DNA from: CALKJP01 sp046299555
GTDB lineage: Bacteria; Bacteroidota; Bacteroidia; JACCXN01
Reading direction: 5' to 3'
Assembly (NCBI GenBank): GCA_046299555.1
Contig: JBKBHS010000001.1
Location: 558,001 to 622,000, forward strand
DNA: 64,000 nucleotides
Shown here: piece after piece, positions 54,742 through 63,039 of the stretch
Numbering within the stretch: the first letter of the stretch is position 1
Layout of the letters: every line of letters begins with the position of its first letter
The notes under the pieces: model-generated
Seen by the model: only the letters and a program-made list of their open reading frames with translations
Told to the model about the DNA's origin: nothing
Database searches by the model: none
Translations under genes and position numbers: made by a program

Positions 54742-54781
54742 CCATTACCCACAACTTGTATATACCCGCTATAAAGTGGCG
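54742..54781. repeat. cassette border repeat, right of the AbiE operon
   Basis: CCATTACCCACAAC (54742-54755) and AAAGTGGCG (54773-54781) are inverse complements of GTTGTGGGTAGTGG (53028-53041, one mismatch) and CGCCACTTT (53007-53015). The two about 35-40 bp elements thus bracket the AbiE operon head to head. Confidence 0.65.
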
Positions 54782-54880
54782 TATTTACACCCAAAATTAG
54801 TTAGATTGGCGCCATAAACAGGTATTTTTTGTTTCGCTTATCAAATAATATTTAATCAAAAAAGCCAATATAGCTTAATC

Positions 54881-54920
54881 AAAAAAATCTCCGAGTGAAA
54901 ACTCGTTGATTTTTAGGAGA
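54881..54920 (-). terminator. terminator of the PKD/T9SS gene at 54.9 kb
   Basis: Read on the minus strand, CGAGT-TTTC-ACTCG is followed by GAGA and a run of T; an outer ATCTCC/GGAGAT pairing adds to the stem. It lies 11-50 bases after the stop at 54931. Confidence 0.65.
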
Positions 54921-54930
54921 TATCAATTTA

Positions 54931-55995
54931 CTATTGTTTTATAAAACGCAAGGTTTTGCTGTTGTTTTGCTGAGTTAGCTTAATAAAATATACTCCACTT
55001 TGTAATTCATTTACCGGATATATTATTTGATTTTGGTTGTTTTGTAGCAGCAATTCTTGATTGGCTATAATTCTTCCGGTATAATCCAGTATTTGCATTT
55101 CTATGGTAGAAGATGCGTTTTCGCTAATCACTAATTGAATAAACTCTTTTGCCGGATTTGGAAATAGGCTTATTTCAAAATTTTTATTTGTATTGCTGAT
55201 TCCTGATGGAGGAGGCAAGGTAACCGTTACCTGATCGCAAAAGGTGCAATTACTGCCTGATGTGGTAATTACGTTTAAACATACCGTATATGTACCGGGA
55301 TTGTTATATGTATGATTGGTAAATGGAAATTGTGTGGAAGCAAATTGCATATCTCCAAAGCTCCAGTTGTAAGTGTTGCCAAATCCAATTGGAGTAGCAA
55401 TAAAATTTACGGTTAAACTATCTATATTGGCTGTGAATGAAGCTTCACAATTTATATTAACATCTATTAGTTGGCATGTAGTGTAGGTACAGTTGGTAAG
55501 CGAATCGAAAACAGTTAAGCATACTAAATATTCTTCGGATGATGTATATACATGTTGGGTAAAACTTCCTGTTCCAAAATTACCATCGCCAAAATCCCAA
55601 GTATAGCTCCAGCCCGGCATAAAACCCGGATTAGCAATAAAAATAGCTGTTCCTGCATTTACATTGGCAATAAAACTAGCGTTACATGTAGGAGCAGGGA
55701 GAATAACCGTAACTGAATCGCAAAACATATCATAGCAGCTAACTCCATCAAACACTGATAAACAAACATAATATACTGCGCTTGAATCATAAGTGTGTAT
55801 GGCAGTTGGTCCGGTACCAAAATTGCCATCTCCAAAATCCCAATCGTAGGTCCAATTGGTATCGTTTACATCTGCAACAAAAAATACATCGGGTAATTGC
55901 GATGTATCATACGAAAAAGTTGCAGAGCATTGGGCAAATAAATTGCTTATGAATAAGTTTAATCCTAATAATAACGCAAAGTATAATTGCTTCAT
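54931..55995 (-). CDS. PKD-repeat protein with type A T9SS sorting domain
   Basis: This encodes 354 residues with a signal peptide at 1-21 (ISNLFA/QCS). There are three Cys-containing PKD-like repeats (WTYDWDFGDGNFGTGPTAIH, YTWDFGDGNFGTGSFTQHVY, NTYNWSFGDMQFASTQFPFT), each ending in a VCL..F segment. A type A sorting domain follows (ISLFPNPAKEFIQLVISENA ... KTLRFIKQ). It is exported by T9SS; a binding role is likely but its ligand is unknown. It is monocistronic. Confidence 0.88.
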   Translation of the reverse strand: MKQLYFALLLGLNLFISNLFAQCSATFSYDTSQLPDVFFVADVNDTNWTYDWDFGDGNFGTGPTAIHTYDSSAVYYVCLSVFDGVSCYDMFCDSVTVILPAPTCNASFIANVNAGTAIFIANPGFMPGWSYTWDFGDGNFGTGSFTQHVYTSSEEYLVCLTVFDSLTNCTYTTCQLIDVNINCEASFTANIDSLTVNFIATPIGFGNTYNWSFGDMQFASTQFPFTNHTYNNPGTYTVCLNVITTSGSNCTFCDQVTVTLPPPSGISNTNKNFEISLFPNPAKEFIQLVISENASSTIEMQILDYTGRIIANQELLLQNNQNQIIYPVNELQSGVYFIKLTQQNNSKTLRFIKQ

Positions 55996-56019
55996 AAATA
56001 GCTGTTTTGAATTTTATAA

Positions 56020-56027
56020 CAAATTTA
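56020..56027 (-). promoter_or_regulatory. -7 promoter box of the PKD/T9SS gene
   Basis: TAAATTTG on the minus strand fits TAnnTTTG and ends 24 bases before the ATG at 55995. Confidence 0.4.
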
Positions 56028-56244
56028 TTGCATTCTTTTAAATTAAGAAATGATTCTTGTCATGCCTCATTTAATTTGGTTTATGACTAAAATTTAATTC
56101 CCAAATTGTGTTACAAAACATACGAACATATTGCATTAAGCATTAAGTAATTCACAAACTATTTGGATTAATTTTAGTAAATAGAAGTTTGCATCAGACA
56201 TTGGTAAATCATGCAAATCTTAACCAATATTTTTTTGCAGTATA

Positions 56245-56868
56245 TTATTTAATGTTGGAAAAAACATACAGGCATTCTAAAGCAATTTGCTTGGAACGCT
56301 CAAGGTATTTTTCATCTTGAAAAGGAGTATTGTCAAACTCTTTAGGATCATCATAAGTGGTTCCAATTCGAATTTCAGCTCCGGGAATAAACGGACAATT
56401 TTGTTCTGCATCAGAACATGTCATTATTGCTGCAAAATTTGATTTAGGATTTACTTCATCATTATATACTTTTGAAAAGCATACACAGTGTTCATCATCA
56501 TAAGTGCCATATTGAACAACATATTTTGGATTTGATGTTTGAACATCGTTTGTGCGTATTTCAAAACCTGTTTTTTTTAAAGCATTAATAGCATTAATGT
56601 TAAAAGCGGTAGCTTCTGTTCCTCCTGAAAATGTATGCACATTTTGAATGTTGTAATAGCTGGCAGCAACAGCCGCCCATATTTGCCCAAAATGGCTTCT
56701 TCGTGAGTTATGAGTACATATATAAACCAGCTGAACAGGTAAGTTTTGCTCTCTTTTTTCCTGTATATAATTTACAAGTCTATTTAATAATAATATTCGT
56801 TCTACAGGAATTTTATTAAAGTTATCAACTAAAGAGTCGCAATAGTTTTTTATGTCAGGGTAAATCAT
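56245..56868 (-). CDS. arsC: arsenate reductase / LMW protein-tyrosine-phosphatase family
   Basis: This encodes 207 residues from the ATG at 56868; a longer frame back to 56907 would overlap the transporter gene and is not needed. The CX5R phosphatase loop is CTHNSRRS (C51 to R57). The second thiol region MTCSDAEQNCPFIPGAEIRI and the C-terminal GTTYDDPKEFDNTP match thioredoxin-linked ArsC relatives. It reduces arsenate to arsenite for export by the neighbouring Acr3. It is the last gene of the arsenic operon, 10 bases after acr3. Confidence 0.88.
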   Translation of the reverse strand: MIYPDIKNYCDSLVDNFNKIPVERILLLNRLVNYIQEKREQNLPVQLVYICTHNSRRSHFGQIWAAVAASYYNIQNVHTFSGGTEATAFNINAINALKKTGFEIRTNDVQTSNPKYVVQYGTYDDEHCVCFSKVYNDEVNPKSNFAAIMTCSDAEQNCPFIPGAEIRIGTTYDDPKEFDNTPFQDEKYLERSKQIALECLYVFSNIK

Positions 56869-56878
56869 ACTTAAAAGT

Positions 56879-57889
56879 TTAATATTTCCATTTATTGGCA
56901 AGAGCAACTAACGACAGCATTACGGGAACTTCAATTAAAACGCCAACTACAGTTGCCAATGAGGCTCCGGAGTTAAGGCCAAACAATGAAATGGCAACAG
57001 CTACTGCCAGTTCAAAAAAGTTGCTGGCTCCAATCATGGCAGCAGGAGCACAAATTTGATGTTGTAACTTTAAATATCGACCGGCATACCATGAAATAAA
57101 AAAAATAAAATAAGTTTGAATGGTAAGCGGTATTGCAATAAGTAATATATGAAAAGGATTGTTGATTATTTTTTCGCCTTGAAAAGCAAATAATAAAACT
57201 AATGTTGTGAGTAAAGCAATAATGGATAAAGGTTTTAATCGTGCTAAAAAAACAATATTAAACCATTCTTTGCCTTTTGTTTTAAGTAAATATTTATTAC
57301 TCACATATCCTGCGGTAAGTGGGATAACAACAAAAATTATAACCGATGTAGCCAATACATTAAAAGGAATTTGAATATTGGTAACTCCTAAGAGAAATTT
57401 TACAATTGGAATAAATGCAATTAAAATTATTAAATCGTTAACCGAAACCTGTACCAACGTATAATTAGCATCACCTTTGGTTAAATAACTCCAAACAAAT
57501 ACCATAGCCGTACAAGGTGCTGCACCTAATAAAATAGCGCCTGCAATGTATTGCTCTGCATCTTCAGGACTAAGCCATGCTGCATATAGTTTATCGAAAA
57601 ATATCCATGCAAAAAAGGCCATAGTAAATGGTTTTATCAGCCAGTTTACCACTACGGTTAGGCCTAGTCCTTTTAAATTTTTCGATACATTTTTAATGGA
57701 TGAAAAATCTATTTGAACCATCATGGGGTATATCATTAACCAAACCAGAATGGCCACCGGAATATTTACAGTAGCAATTTCTAGGCTACTTAAAAATTGT
57801 ATATTGTTTCCGGCAATTTTTCCTATAACTATACCTGCTACAATACAAAGTAATACCCAAAGGCTTAAATACTTTTCAAATTTTCCCAT
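56879..57889 (-). CDS. acr3: Acr3-type arsenite efflux permease
   Basis: This 336-residue protein has about ten helices and the Acr3 signatures NIPVAILVWLMIYPMMVQID, GAILLGAAPCTAMVFVWSYL (essential Cys126) and AAMIGASNFFELAVAVAISL. It extrudes arsenite across the inner membrane. It lies in an arsR-DUF6428-acr3-arsC unit with gaps of 10 to 14 bases. Confidence 0.96.
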   Translation of the reverse strand: MGKFEKYLSLWVLLCIVAGIVIGKIAGNNIQFLSSLEIATVNIPVAILVWLMIYPMMVQIDFSSIKNVSKNLKGLGLTVVVNWLIKPFTMAFFAWIFFDKLYAAWLSPEDAEQYIAGAILLGAAPCTAMVFVWSYLTKGDANYTLVQVSVNDLIILIAFIPIVKFLLGVTNIQIPFNVLATSVIIFVVIPLTAGYVSNKYLLKTKGKEWFNIVFLARLKPLSIIALLTTLVLLFAFQGEKIINNPFHILLIAIPLTIQTYFIFFISWYAGRYLKLQHQICAPAAMIGASNFFELAVAVAISLFGLNSGASLATVVGVLIEVPVMLSLVALANKWKY

Positions 57890-57899
57890 AGTTTAATTT

Positions 57900-58370
57900 T
57901 TAGCAACAGCCACTACCTGGTGTGCAGCATGATGAGCTTTTAGTTAAATCAGATAATCTTACTTTTATTTTTTCTTGCGGAATACCGCATTTGTCCGTAG
58001 CAAGGCAATTGGTATATTTTGGTTCTAATAAAAATTCAAATCCATTAAATCCTAATGCATATTTGCCAATGGTATCGGCCTGATATTCTACTTCAACTTC
58101 ATAATCGCCCAGATTTAAAGTTTTTTCAGATAGTTCAATAATGTTTAATAATTTTTGGGGCGCTAAACGATGATCAAAATCATTGGCTTCCCACAATTGA
58201 AAATTAATTACTTTTTCCTCTCTAACGGTACCGCCACAATCAATAAATTTTTTGGTTATTTCGCCCACTTCAGTAACATGAAAGTGTGATGGAACTTTAG
58301 AACCGTCAGGTAATTTGAATTCAATTTTGTTTAACCCTTGTAATAGATTTTTAACTTCTGATAATCTCAT
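57900..58370 (-). CDS. DUF6428 protein, Cys-rich tail
   Basis: This encodes 156 residues. The body (PSHFHVTEVGEITKKFIDCG, VNFQLWEANDFDHRLAPQKL, LGDYEVEVEYQADTIGKYAL) fits DUF6428. The last 30 residues hold Cys at CLATDKC and a closing SSCCTPGSGCC. Members of this family travel with arsenic operons in Bacteroidota; the Cys tail could bind arsenite or another soft metal, but this is not shown. It is second in the operon. Confidence 0.85.
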   Translation of the reverse strand: MRLSEVKNLLQGLNKIEFKLPDGSKVPSHFHVTEVGEITKKFIDCGGTVREEKVINFQLWEANDFDHRLAPQKLLNIIELSEKTLNLGDYEVEVEYQADTIGKYALGFNGFEFLLEPKYTNCLATDKCGIPQEKIKVRLSDLTKSSSCCTPGSGCC

Positions 58371-58384
58371 AATTTAATTTTTAT

Positions 58385-58717
58385 TTAGCAACAATGATTT
58401 TTATGTTTTACAATTGATTGATGTATGTTATTCACGTATTCTTTTATAAATGAAATTTTATCGGGATTTAAACAATAACAAATACTATTTCCTTCAATAT
58501 TTCCTTTTATTATACCTGCATTTTTTAGTTCTTTTAAATGTTGAGAAACGGTTGCCTGTGCCAAGGGAAGTTCATTCACAATATCGCCACAAATACACGA
58601 TTTTACTCTTAATAAATATTCAATAATGGCAATGCGTGCAGGATGGCTCAATGCTTTAAAAGTAATTGCCAAATTATTTTGACTTTCGCTGAAAACGTTT
58701 GTTTTACTGATTCCCAT
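58385..58717 (-). CDS. arsR: ArsR-family metalloregulatory repressor
   Basis: This encodes 110 residues. The winged helix covers about 17-90: KALSHPARIAIIEYLLRVKS and then the recognition part PLAQATVSQHLKELKNAGII. Cys41 and Cys43 in KSCICGDIV occupy the arsenite-sensing position of the ArsR alpha-3 helix, and the protein ends in CC, a possible third ligand. Arsenite binding should release the repressor. It heads the operon, and a near-palindrome at 58730-58747 lies 12 bases upstream. Confidence 0.93.
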   Translation of the reverse strand: MGISKTNVFSESQNNLAITFKALSHPARIAIIEYLLRVKSCICGDIVNELPLAQATVSQHLKELKNAGIIKGNIEGNSICYCLNPDKISFIKEYVNNIHQSIVKHKNHCC

Positions 58718-58729
58718 TATATATTATAA

Positions 58730-58747
58730 TATCGCAATATTACGATA
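58730..58747 (-). promoter_or_regulatory. probable ArsR operator
   Basis: TATCGCAATATTACGATA is an 18-base near-palindrome (16 of 18 positions symmetric) directly upstream of arsR. Its CG(n)AATATT(n)CG core is what an ArsR dimer would be expected to contact. Confidence 0.65.
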
Positions 58748-58845
58748 ATTGAAATTATTTTCAAAATATCCTGCATTTTTAATTTACAATTACTTAACAT
58801 TGTTGCTTTAATTGTAATAAAAACAAGGAAAGATTAATAATTAAT

Positions 58846-60540
58846 ATGAAATATAACTTCTTCGATTTTCTTACGCTCATAGGCTCTTTAGGATTATTTT
58901 TGTTTGGAATGAAAATAATGAGTGAGGGTATTCAAAAAGTAGCAGGCGATAAAATGCGCGCTATTTTGGGTGCTATGACACGAAACCGTGTAATGGGAGT
59001 TTTAACAGGCTTATTAATTACGTCTATTATTCAATCTTCGTCAGCCACAACGGTAATGGTAGTAAGCTTTGTAAATGCGGGTTTGCTCACGCTTGTTCAA
59101 GCAATTGGTGTAATTATGGGGGCTAATATTGGTACTACGGTAACCGCATGGATAATTTCATTATTGGGTTTTAAAGTAAAAATGATGGCAATTGCCATTC
59201 CGGTAGTTGGTATCGGATTTCCAATGTTGTTTTCAAAAAAAGATAAATTAAAGTCGTTTGGTGAATTTCTAATAGGCTTTGGTATTTTATTTATCGGATT
59301 AGATTTTTTAAAAAATTCAGTACCTGATTTACAAAGCTCGCCCGAAGCCCTGGAATTTTTAAAAGATTTAACAGGTATGGGGCATTTTTCTACTTTGCTT
59401 TTTATTTTAATAGGAACTATTTTAACCATTGTTGTACAATCGTCTAGTGCTGCAATGGCGCTTACTTTGGTTTTGTGTAATAACGGATGGATTGGATTTG
59501 AGTCAGGGGCTGCCATTGTTTTAGGAGAAAACATAGGAACAACTATTACTGCAAATCTCGCATCGCTTATAGGTAATGTACATGCTAAAAGGGCTGCTAT
59601 ATCACATACCTTGTTTAATATTTTTGGAATAGTATGGATGTTTATGGTGTTTAATTTTGTGCTTCGCGGAATTGATTCATACTTAGTTTCATCAGGAAAA
59701 ACTTCTCCATTTCAAGATTCCACATCAATACCTGTTGCATTAGCAATATTTCACACCTCATTTAATATTGCCAATACTTTATTGCTTATTTGGTTTGTAA
59801 AATTTATTGAAAAAGCAGTTATAAAAATTATTCCTTCAAAAGGCGAAGAGGATGAAAAATATCATTTGGAATACATAGGCACCGGCTTAATGAAAGCCTC
59901 CGAATTATCTATTATTGAAGCTAAAAAAGAGGTGATTAAATTTGGAGAGCTGAGTAAGCGCATGTTCAACATGGTACCTGATTTATTACTGGAAAATGAT
60001 TCAAAAAAATTTAATGAAAAATATGCACGTATAAAAAAATATGAAGATATAACTGATAGAATTGAAATTGAAGTAGCTAATTTTTTAGTAAAAGTTTCAA
60101 AAAATGATATTAGTGAAGAAGCTTCGCAAAAAATACGCGGCATGCTTCGCATGAACAATAACTTCGAAAAAATTGGCGATATATGTTATCAAATGTCTAT
60201 TGCCATTGAAAAGAAGAACGAAGAAAAAGCCTGGTTTACCCCTACTCAACGCAATCGTTTAAAAGAAATGTTTACTTTAATAAATCAAGCATTTGATGTA
60301 ATGTTAGAAAACATTAAGGCCGAAGAAGGGAAAGTCGATATTCAAAAAGCGGTTCTAATTGAAAATAAAATAAACGAATTACGCGATGAAATGCGAGATG
60401 AGCATTTTAGAAGTATCGAAAAAGGGGATTACAATATTAAAAGCGGATTATACTATAACAATCTTTATTCTTCATGCGAAAAAATTGGCGACCATATTAT
60501 GAATATCAACGAAGCCGCAGCCGGTGTAAATCTTGAGTAA
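58846..60540 (+). CDS. Na/Pi cotransporter family protein, copy 1
   Basis: This encodes 564 residues. Two inverted halves carry the QSS motifs LLITSIIQSSSATTVMVVSF and TIVVQSSSAAMALTLVLCNN within a Na/Pi_cotrans domain (to about 320), and a PhoU-like helical domain fills about 345-560 (RGMLRMNNNFEKIGDICYQM). It couples phosphate uptake or another anion to sodium. It is followed by a second copy 153 bases on; the two proteins agree through their whole length, so they are a tandem duplication. Confidence 0.92.
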   Translation: MKYNFFDFLTLIGSLGLFLFGMKIMSEGIQKVAGDKMRAILGAMTRNRVMGVLTGLLITSIIQSSSATTVMVVSFVNAGLLTLVQAIGVIMGANIGTTVTAWIISLLGFKVKMMAIAIPVVGIGFPMLFSKKDKLKSFGEFLIGFGILFIGLDFLKNSVPDLQSSPEALEFLKDLTGMGHFSTLLFILIGTILTIVVQSSSAAMALTLVLCNNGWIGFESGAAIVLGENIGTTITANLASLIGNVHAKRAAISHTLFNIFGIVWMFMVFNFVLRGIDSYLVSSGKTSPFQDSTSIPVALAIFHTSFNIANTLLLIWFVKFIEKAVIKIIPSKGEEDEKYHLEYIGTGLMKASELSIIEAKKEVIKFGELSKRMFNMVPDLLLENDSKKFNEKYARIKKYEDITDRIEIEVANFLVKVSKNDISEEASQKIRGMLRMNNNFEKIGDICYQMSIAIEKKNEEKAWFTPTQRNRLKEMFTLINQAFDVMLENIKAEEGKVDIQKAVLIENKINELRDEMRDEHFRSIEKGDYNIKSGLYYNNLYSSCEKIGDHIMNINEAAAGVNLE

Positions 60541-60567
60541 TTGATTGATTTATTGATTTAATGATTT
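60541..60567. repeat. degenerate TTGATTTATTGATTTAATGA stretch
   Basis: Short imperfect direct units of the type GATTTAATGATTT directly follow the stop of copy 1; a similar stretch (62398-62425) follows copy 2. This suggests that the duplicated segment included the 3' flank, or that such filler is common in the genome. Confidence 0.35.
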
Positions 60568-60660
60568 TTCAATACACCATTATTAACTTAATTTTTACAT
60601 CATCTTTTTTATTAATAATTCCTTAACATTAAAGATTAAATGTAAATTAGTTATGCCTCT

Positions 60661-60668
60661 TAGATTTG
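60661..60668 (+). promoter_or_regulatory. -7 promoter box of Na/Pi copy 2
   Basis: TAGATTTG fits TAnnTTTG; expected transcription start near 60675, downstream of the ATG at 60670 and upstream of the ATG at 60694. Confidence 0.45.
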
Positions 60669-60693
60669 TATGTTCCCATACATACAATATTTC

Positions 60694-62388
60694 ATGAATT
60701 ATTCCTTCTTTGATTTTCTAACGCTGGTAGGTTCGCTCGGTTTATTTCTTTTTGGAATGAAAATAATGAGCGAAGGCATTCAAAAATTAGCGGGCGATAA
60801 AATGCGTGCCATACTTGGCGCCATGACACGCAATCGAGTTATGGGAGTATTAACAGGCTTACTTATAACGTCAGTAATTCAATCTTCATCGGCAACTACC
60901 GTAATGGTGGTAAGTTTTGTAAATGCCGGTTTACTTACTTTAGTGCAAGCCATAAGCGTAATTATGGGGGCAAATATAGGAACTACTGCTACCGCATGGA
61001 TAATATCGCTTTTAGGCTTTAAAGTAAAAATGATGTTAATAGCCATACCTATAGTAGGAGTTGGTTTCCCCATGTTGTTTTCTAAAAAAGACCAATTAAA
61101 ATCGTTAGGAGAATTTTTAATAGGGTTTGGTGTATTATTTATCGGATTAGATTTTTTAAAAAATTCAGTACCTGATTTACAAAGCGCTCCCGAGGCCCTT
61201 GAATTTTTAAAAAACCTTACCGGAATGGGACACTTATCCATATTTATTTTTATTATAATTGGCTCATTGCTTACCATTATTGTTCAATCGTCAAGTGCGG
61301 CCATGGCACTTACATTAGTATTGTGCAACAATGGTTGGATTGGTTTTGAGCAAGGTGCAGCCATTGTTTTAGGTGAGAATATTGGCACTACCATTACTGC
61401 AAATTTAGCTGCACTCATTGGTAATGTTCATGCTAAAAGAGCAGCTTTGTCGCATACTATTTTTAATATAACCGGAGTGATTTGGATGTTTTTTATATTT
61501 AATATAGCAATAAACTTAATTGATAAATACATGGTTAGCAGTGGTATCGGTTCGCCAATAAACAATACTGGAGCCATGCCAATTGCCTTGTCACTTTTCC
61601 ATACTTCTTTTAATATTGCTAATACACTATTGCTTATATGGTTTGTAAAGTATATTCAAAAAGCTGTGGAGTGGGTTATTCCTTCTAAAAGCGAAAAAGA
61701 TGAACAAACCTATCTCGAGTATATAGAATCCGGTTTTATGAGCGCTTCCGAACTATCGGTTTACGAAGCTAAGAAAGAAGTGATAAAGTTTGGAAAACTT
61801 ACTAAACGAATGCTTAAAATGGTTGAATCATTATTGTTTGAAACTGATACCAAAAAGTTTAATCAAATAGTAGAAAGAATAAAAAAATACGAAGATATTA
61901 TTGATAAAATTGAAGTAGAAATTGCAGACTTTTTAATTAAAGTTTCTCGCCACGAAATTAGTGAAGAAACATCGCGACAAGTTCGAAGTATGCTTCGCAT
62001 GAATAATAATTTCGAAAAAATTGGCGATTTATGTTATCAAATGACTATTCTAATTGAAAGAAAAAATAACGAAAAGGCGTGGTTTACTCCAACCCAAAGA
62101 GAGCGTTTAAAAGATTTGTTTCAATTGATAGAAAAGGCTTTTGATGAAATGCTGGAGAATATTAAAAAAGAAGATGAAAAGGTACATATTTCAAAGGCAG
62201 TTGAAATAGAACAAGAAATAAATAAATTTAGAGATGAAATAAGAGAAGAGCATTTTGCCAGCATTGAAAAAGGCGATTATAATATTAAAAGCGGTTTGTA
62301 TTACAACAATTTATATTCATCGCTCGAAAAAATGGGCGATCATATAATGAACATCAATGAAGCCGCAGCACGTGTTAATTTAGAATAA
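60694..62388 (+). CDS. Na/Pi cotransporter family protein, copy 2
   Basis: This encodes 564 residues from the ATG at 60694, the same length and the same start (MNYSFFDFLTLVG against MKYNFFDFLTLIG) as copy 1; the ATG at 60670 lies too close to the promoter box. The QSS motifs (LITSVIQSSSATTVMVVSF, IIVQSSSAAMALTLVLCNN) and PhoU domain are all present. Differences from copy 1 gather in the cytosolic PhoU half and in the loop near 300, so the two may differ in regulation rather than in transport. Confidence 0.92.
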   Translation: MNYSFFDFLTLVGSLGLFLFGMKIMSEGIQKLAGDKMRAILGAMTRNRVMGVLTGLLITSVIQSSSATTVMVVSFVNAGLLTLVQAISVIMGANIGTTATAWIISLLGFKVKMMLIAIPIVGVGFPMLFSKKDQLKSLGEFLIGFGVLFIGLDFLKNSVPDLQSAPEALEFLKNLTGMGHLSIFIFIIIGSLLTIIVQSSSAAMALTLVLCNNGWIGFEQGAAIVLGENIGTTITANLAALIGNVHAKRAALSHTIFNITGVIWMFFIFNIAINLIDKYMVSSGIGSPINNTGAMPIALSLFHTSFNIANTLLLIWFVKYIQKAVEWVIPSKSEKDEQTYLEYIESGFMSASELSVYEAKKEVIKFGKLTKRMLKMVESLLFETDTKKFNQIVERIKKYEDIIDKIEVEIADFLIKVSRHEISEETSRQVRSMLRMNNNFEKIGDLCYQMTILIERKNNEKAWFTPTQRERLKDLFQLIEKAFDEMLENIKKEDEKVHISKAVEIEQEINKFRDEIREEHFASIEKGDYNIKSGLYYNNLYSSLEKMGDHIMNINEAAARVNLE

Positions 62389-62397
62389 CTTATAATT

Positions 62398-62425
62398 TGG
62401 CGATTTAATGATTTGATGAATTAAT
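62398..62425. repeat. degenerate GATTTAATGATTTGATGAAT stretch
   Basis: This is an imperfect short-unit filler after Na/Pi copy 2, akin to 60541-60567 and, inverted, 35041-35085. Confidence 0.35.
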
Positions 62426-62491
62426 GAGTTTAGATTTTTTAAACAATTAATCCAACTAATTTCAAGTAGTCTCCAACAATCTTCAAAAAAA

Positions 62492-62974
62492 TTACTTCTG
62501 AACTACAATCGGTTCAGTTTCTATTACATTGCTTTTGTTTAAAGCTCTGTCAACAATATAAGCAGAATACTTAATTGTATCATAAGGTGAAGCAAAATCA
62601 TAGTAATAATTTATACGTACCATAATTTCGCCTTCGAGGGTTTTAATTTTTCCTTTTCTGCTGATATCCGGTATGCGATAATTAAATGGAATAATTGGTT
62701 CAATTTCTACAAAAGTTCCTTCACGTTGTTCGTAGTATTTTAAAAATAAATTAGCATCGTAAGGAGGAATGGTGTCTTCCGGTCTTAACCCGATATCGCC
62801 ATCACCATCAGTAAATTCAAAAATAAGTTTGGCAGAATCGCCTTCAGGTATAAAAGCTTTATATTTAATGATAGGATAATTAGGGTATTCAGGGCGTTTC
62901 ATACAAGAACTTATAATAGCTCCTGTAATAACTATAAATAGAACCGCTTTAAATAGTTTAAATCCTGTTTTCAT
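62492..62974 (-). CDS. hypothetical lipoprotein
   Basis: This encodes 160 residues from the ATG at 62974; the longer frame from 63001 would span the promoter box. The lipoprotein signal ends in GAIISSC (Cys24 by this start). The body is beta-rich, with FEFTDGDGDIGLRPEDTIPP, an acidic calcium-like DGDGDIG segment, and aromatic strands (RINYYYDFASPYDTIKYSAY). Such short DGDGDIG lipoproteins are common in Bacteroidota and of unknown function. It is divergent from the LuxE-like gene. Confidence 0.75.
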   Translation of the reverse strand: MKTGFKLFKAVLFIVITGAIISSCMKRPEYPNYPIIKYKAFIPEGDSAKLIFEFTDGDGDIGLRPEDTIPPYDANLFLKYYEQREGTFVEIEPIIPFNYRIPDISRKGKIKTLEGEIMVRINYYYDFASPYDTIKYSAYIVDRALNKSNVIETEPIVVQK

Positions 62975-62988
62975 GTGATGTAAAGGTA

Positions 62989-62996
62989 CAAAATTA
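62989..62996 (-). promoter_or_regulatory. -7 promoter box of the lipoprotein gene
   Basis: TAATTTTG on the minus strand fits TAnnTTTG and lies 14 bases before the ATG at 62974. It is back to back with the LuxE-gene box at 63026-63033. Confidence 0.55.
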
Positions 62997-63025
62997 TCCA
63001 TTTACTTATTCGCTTAAAATATCGC

Positions 63026-63033
63026 TAACTTTG
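63026..63033 (+). promoter_or_regulatory. -7 promoter box of the LuxE-like gene
   Basis: TAACTTTG fits TAnnTTTG. The expected transcription start falls on the GTG at 63040, so the message would be leaderless. Confidence 0.5.
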
Positions 63034-63039
63034 CAGAAC

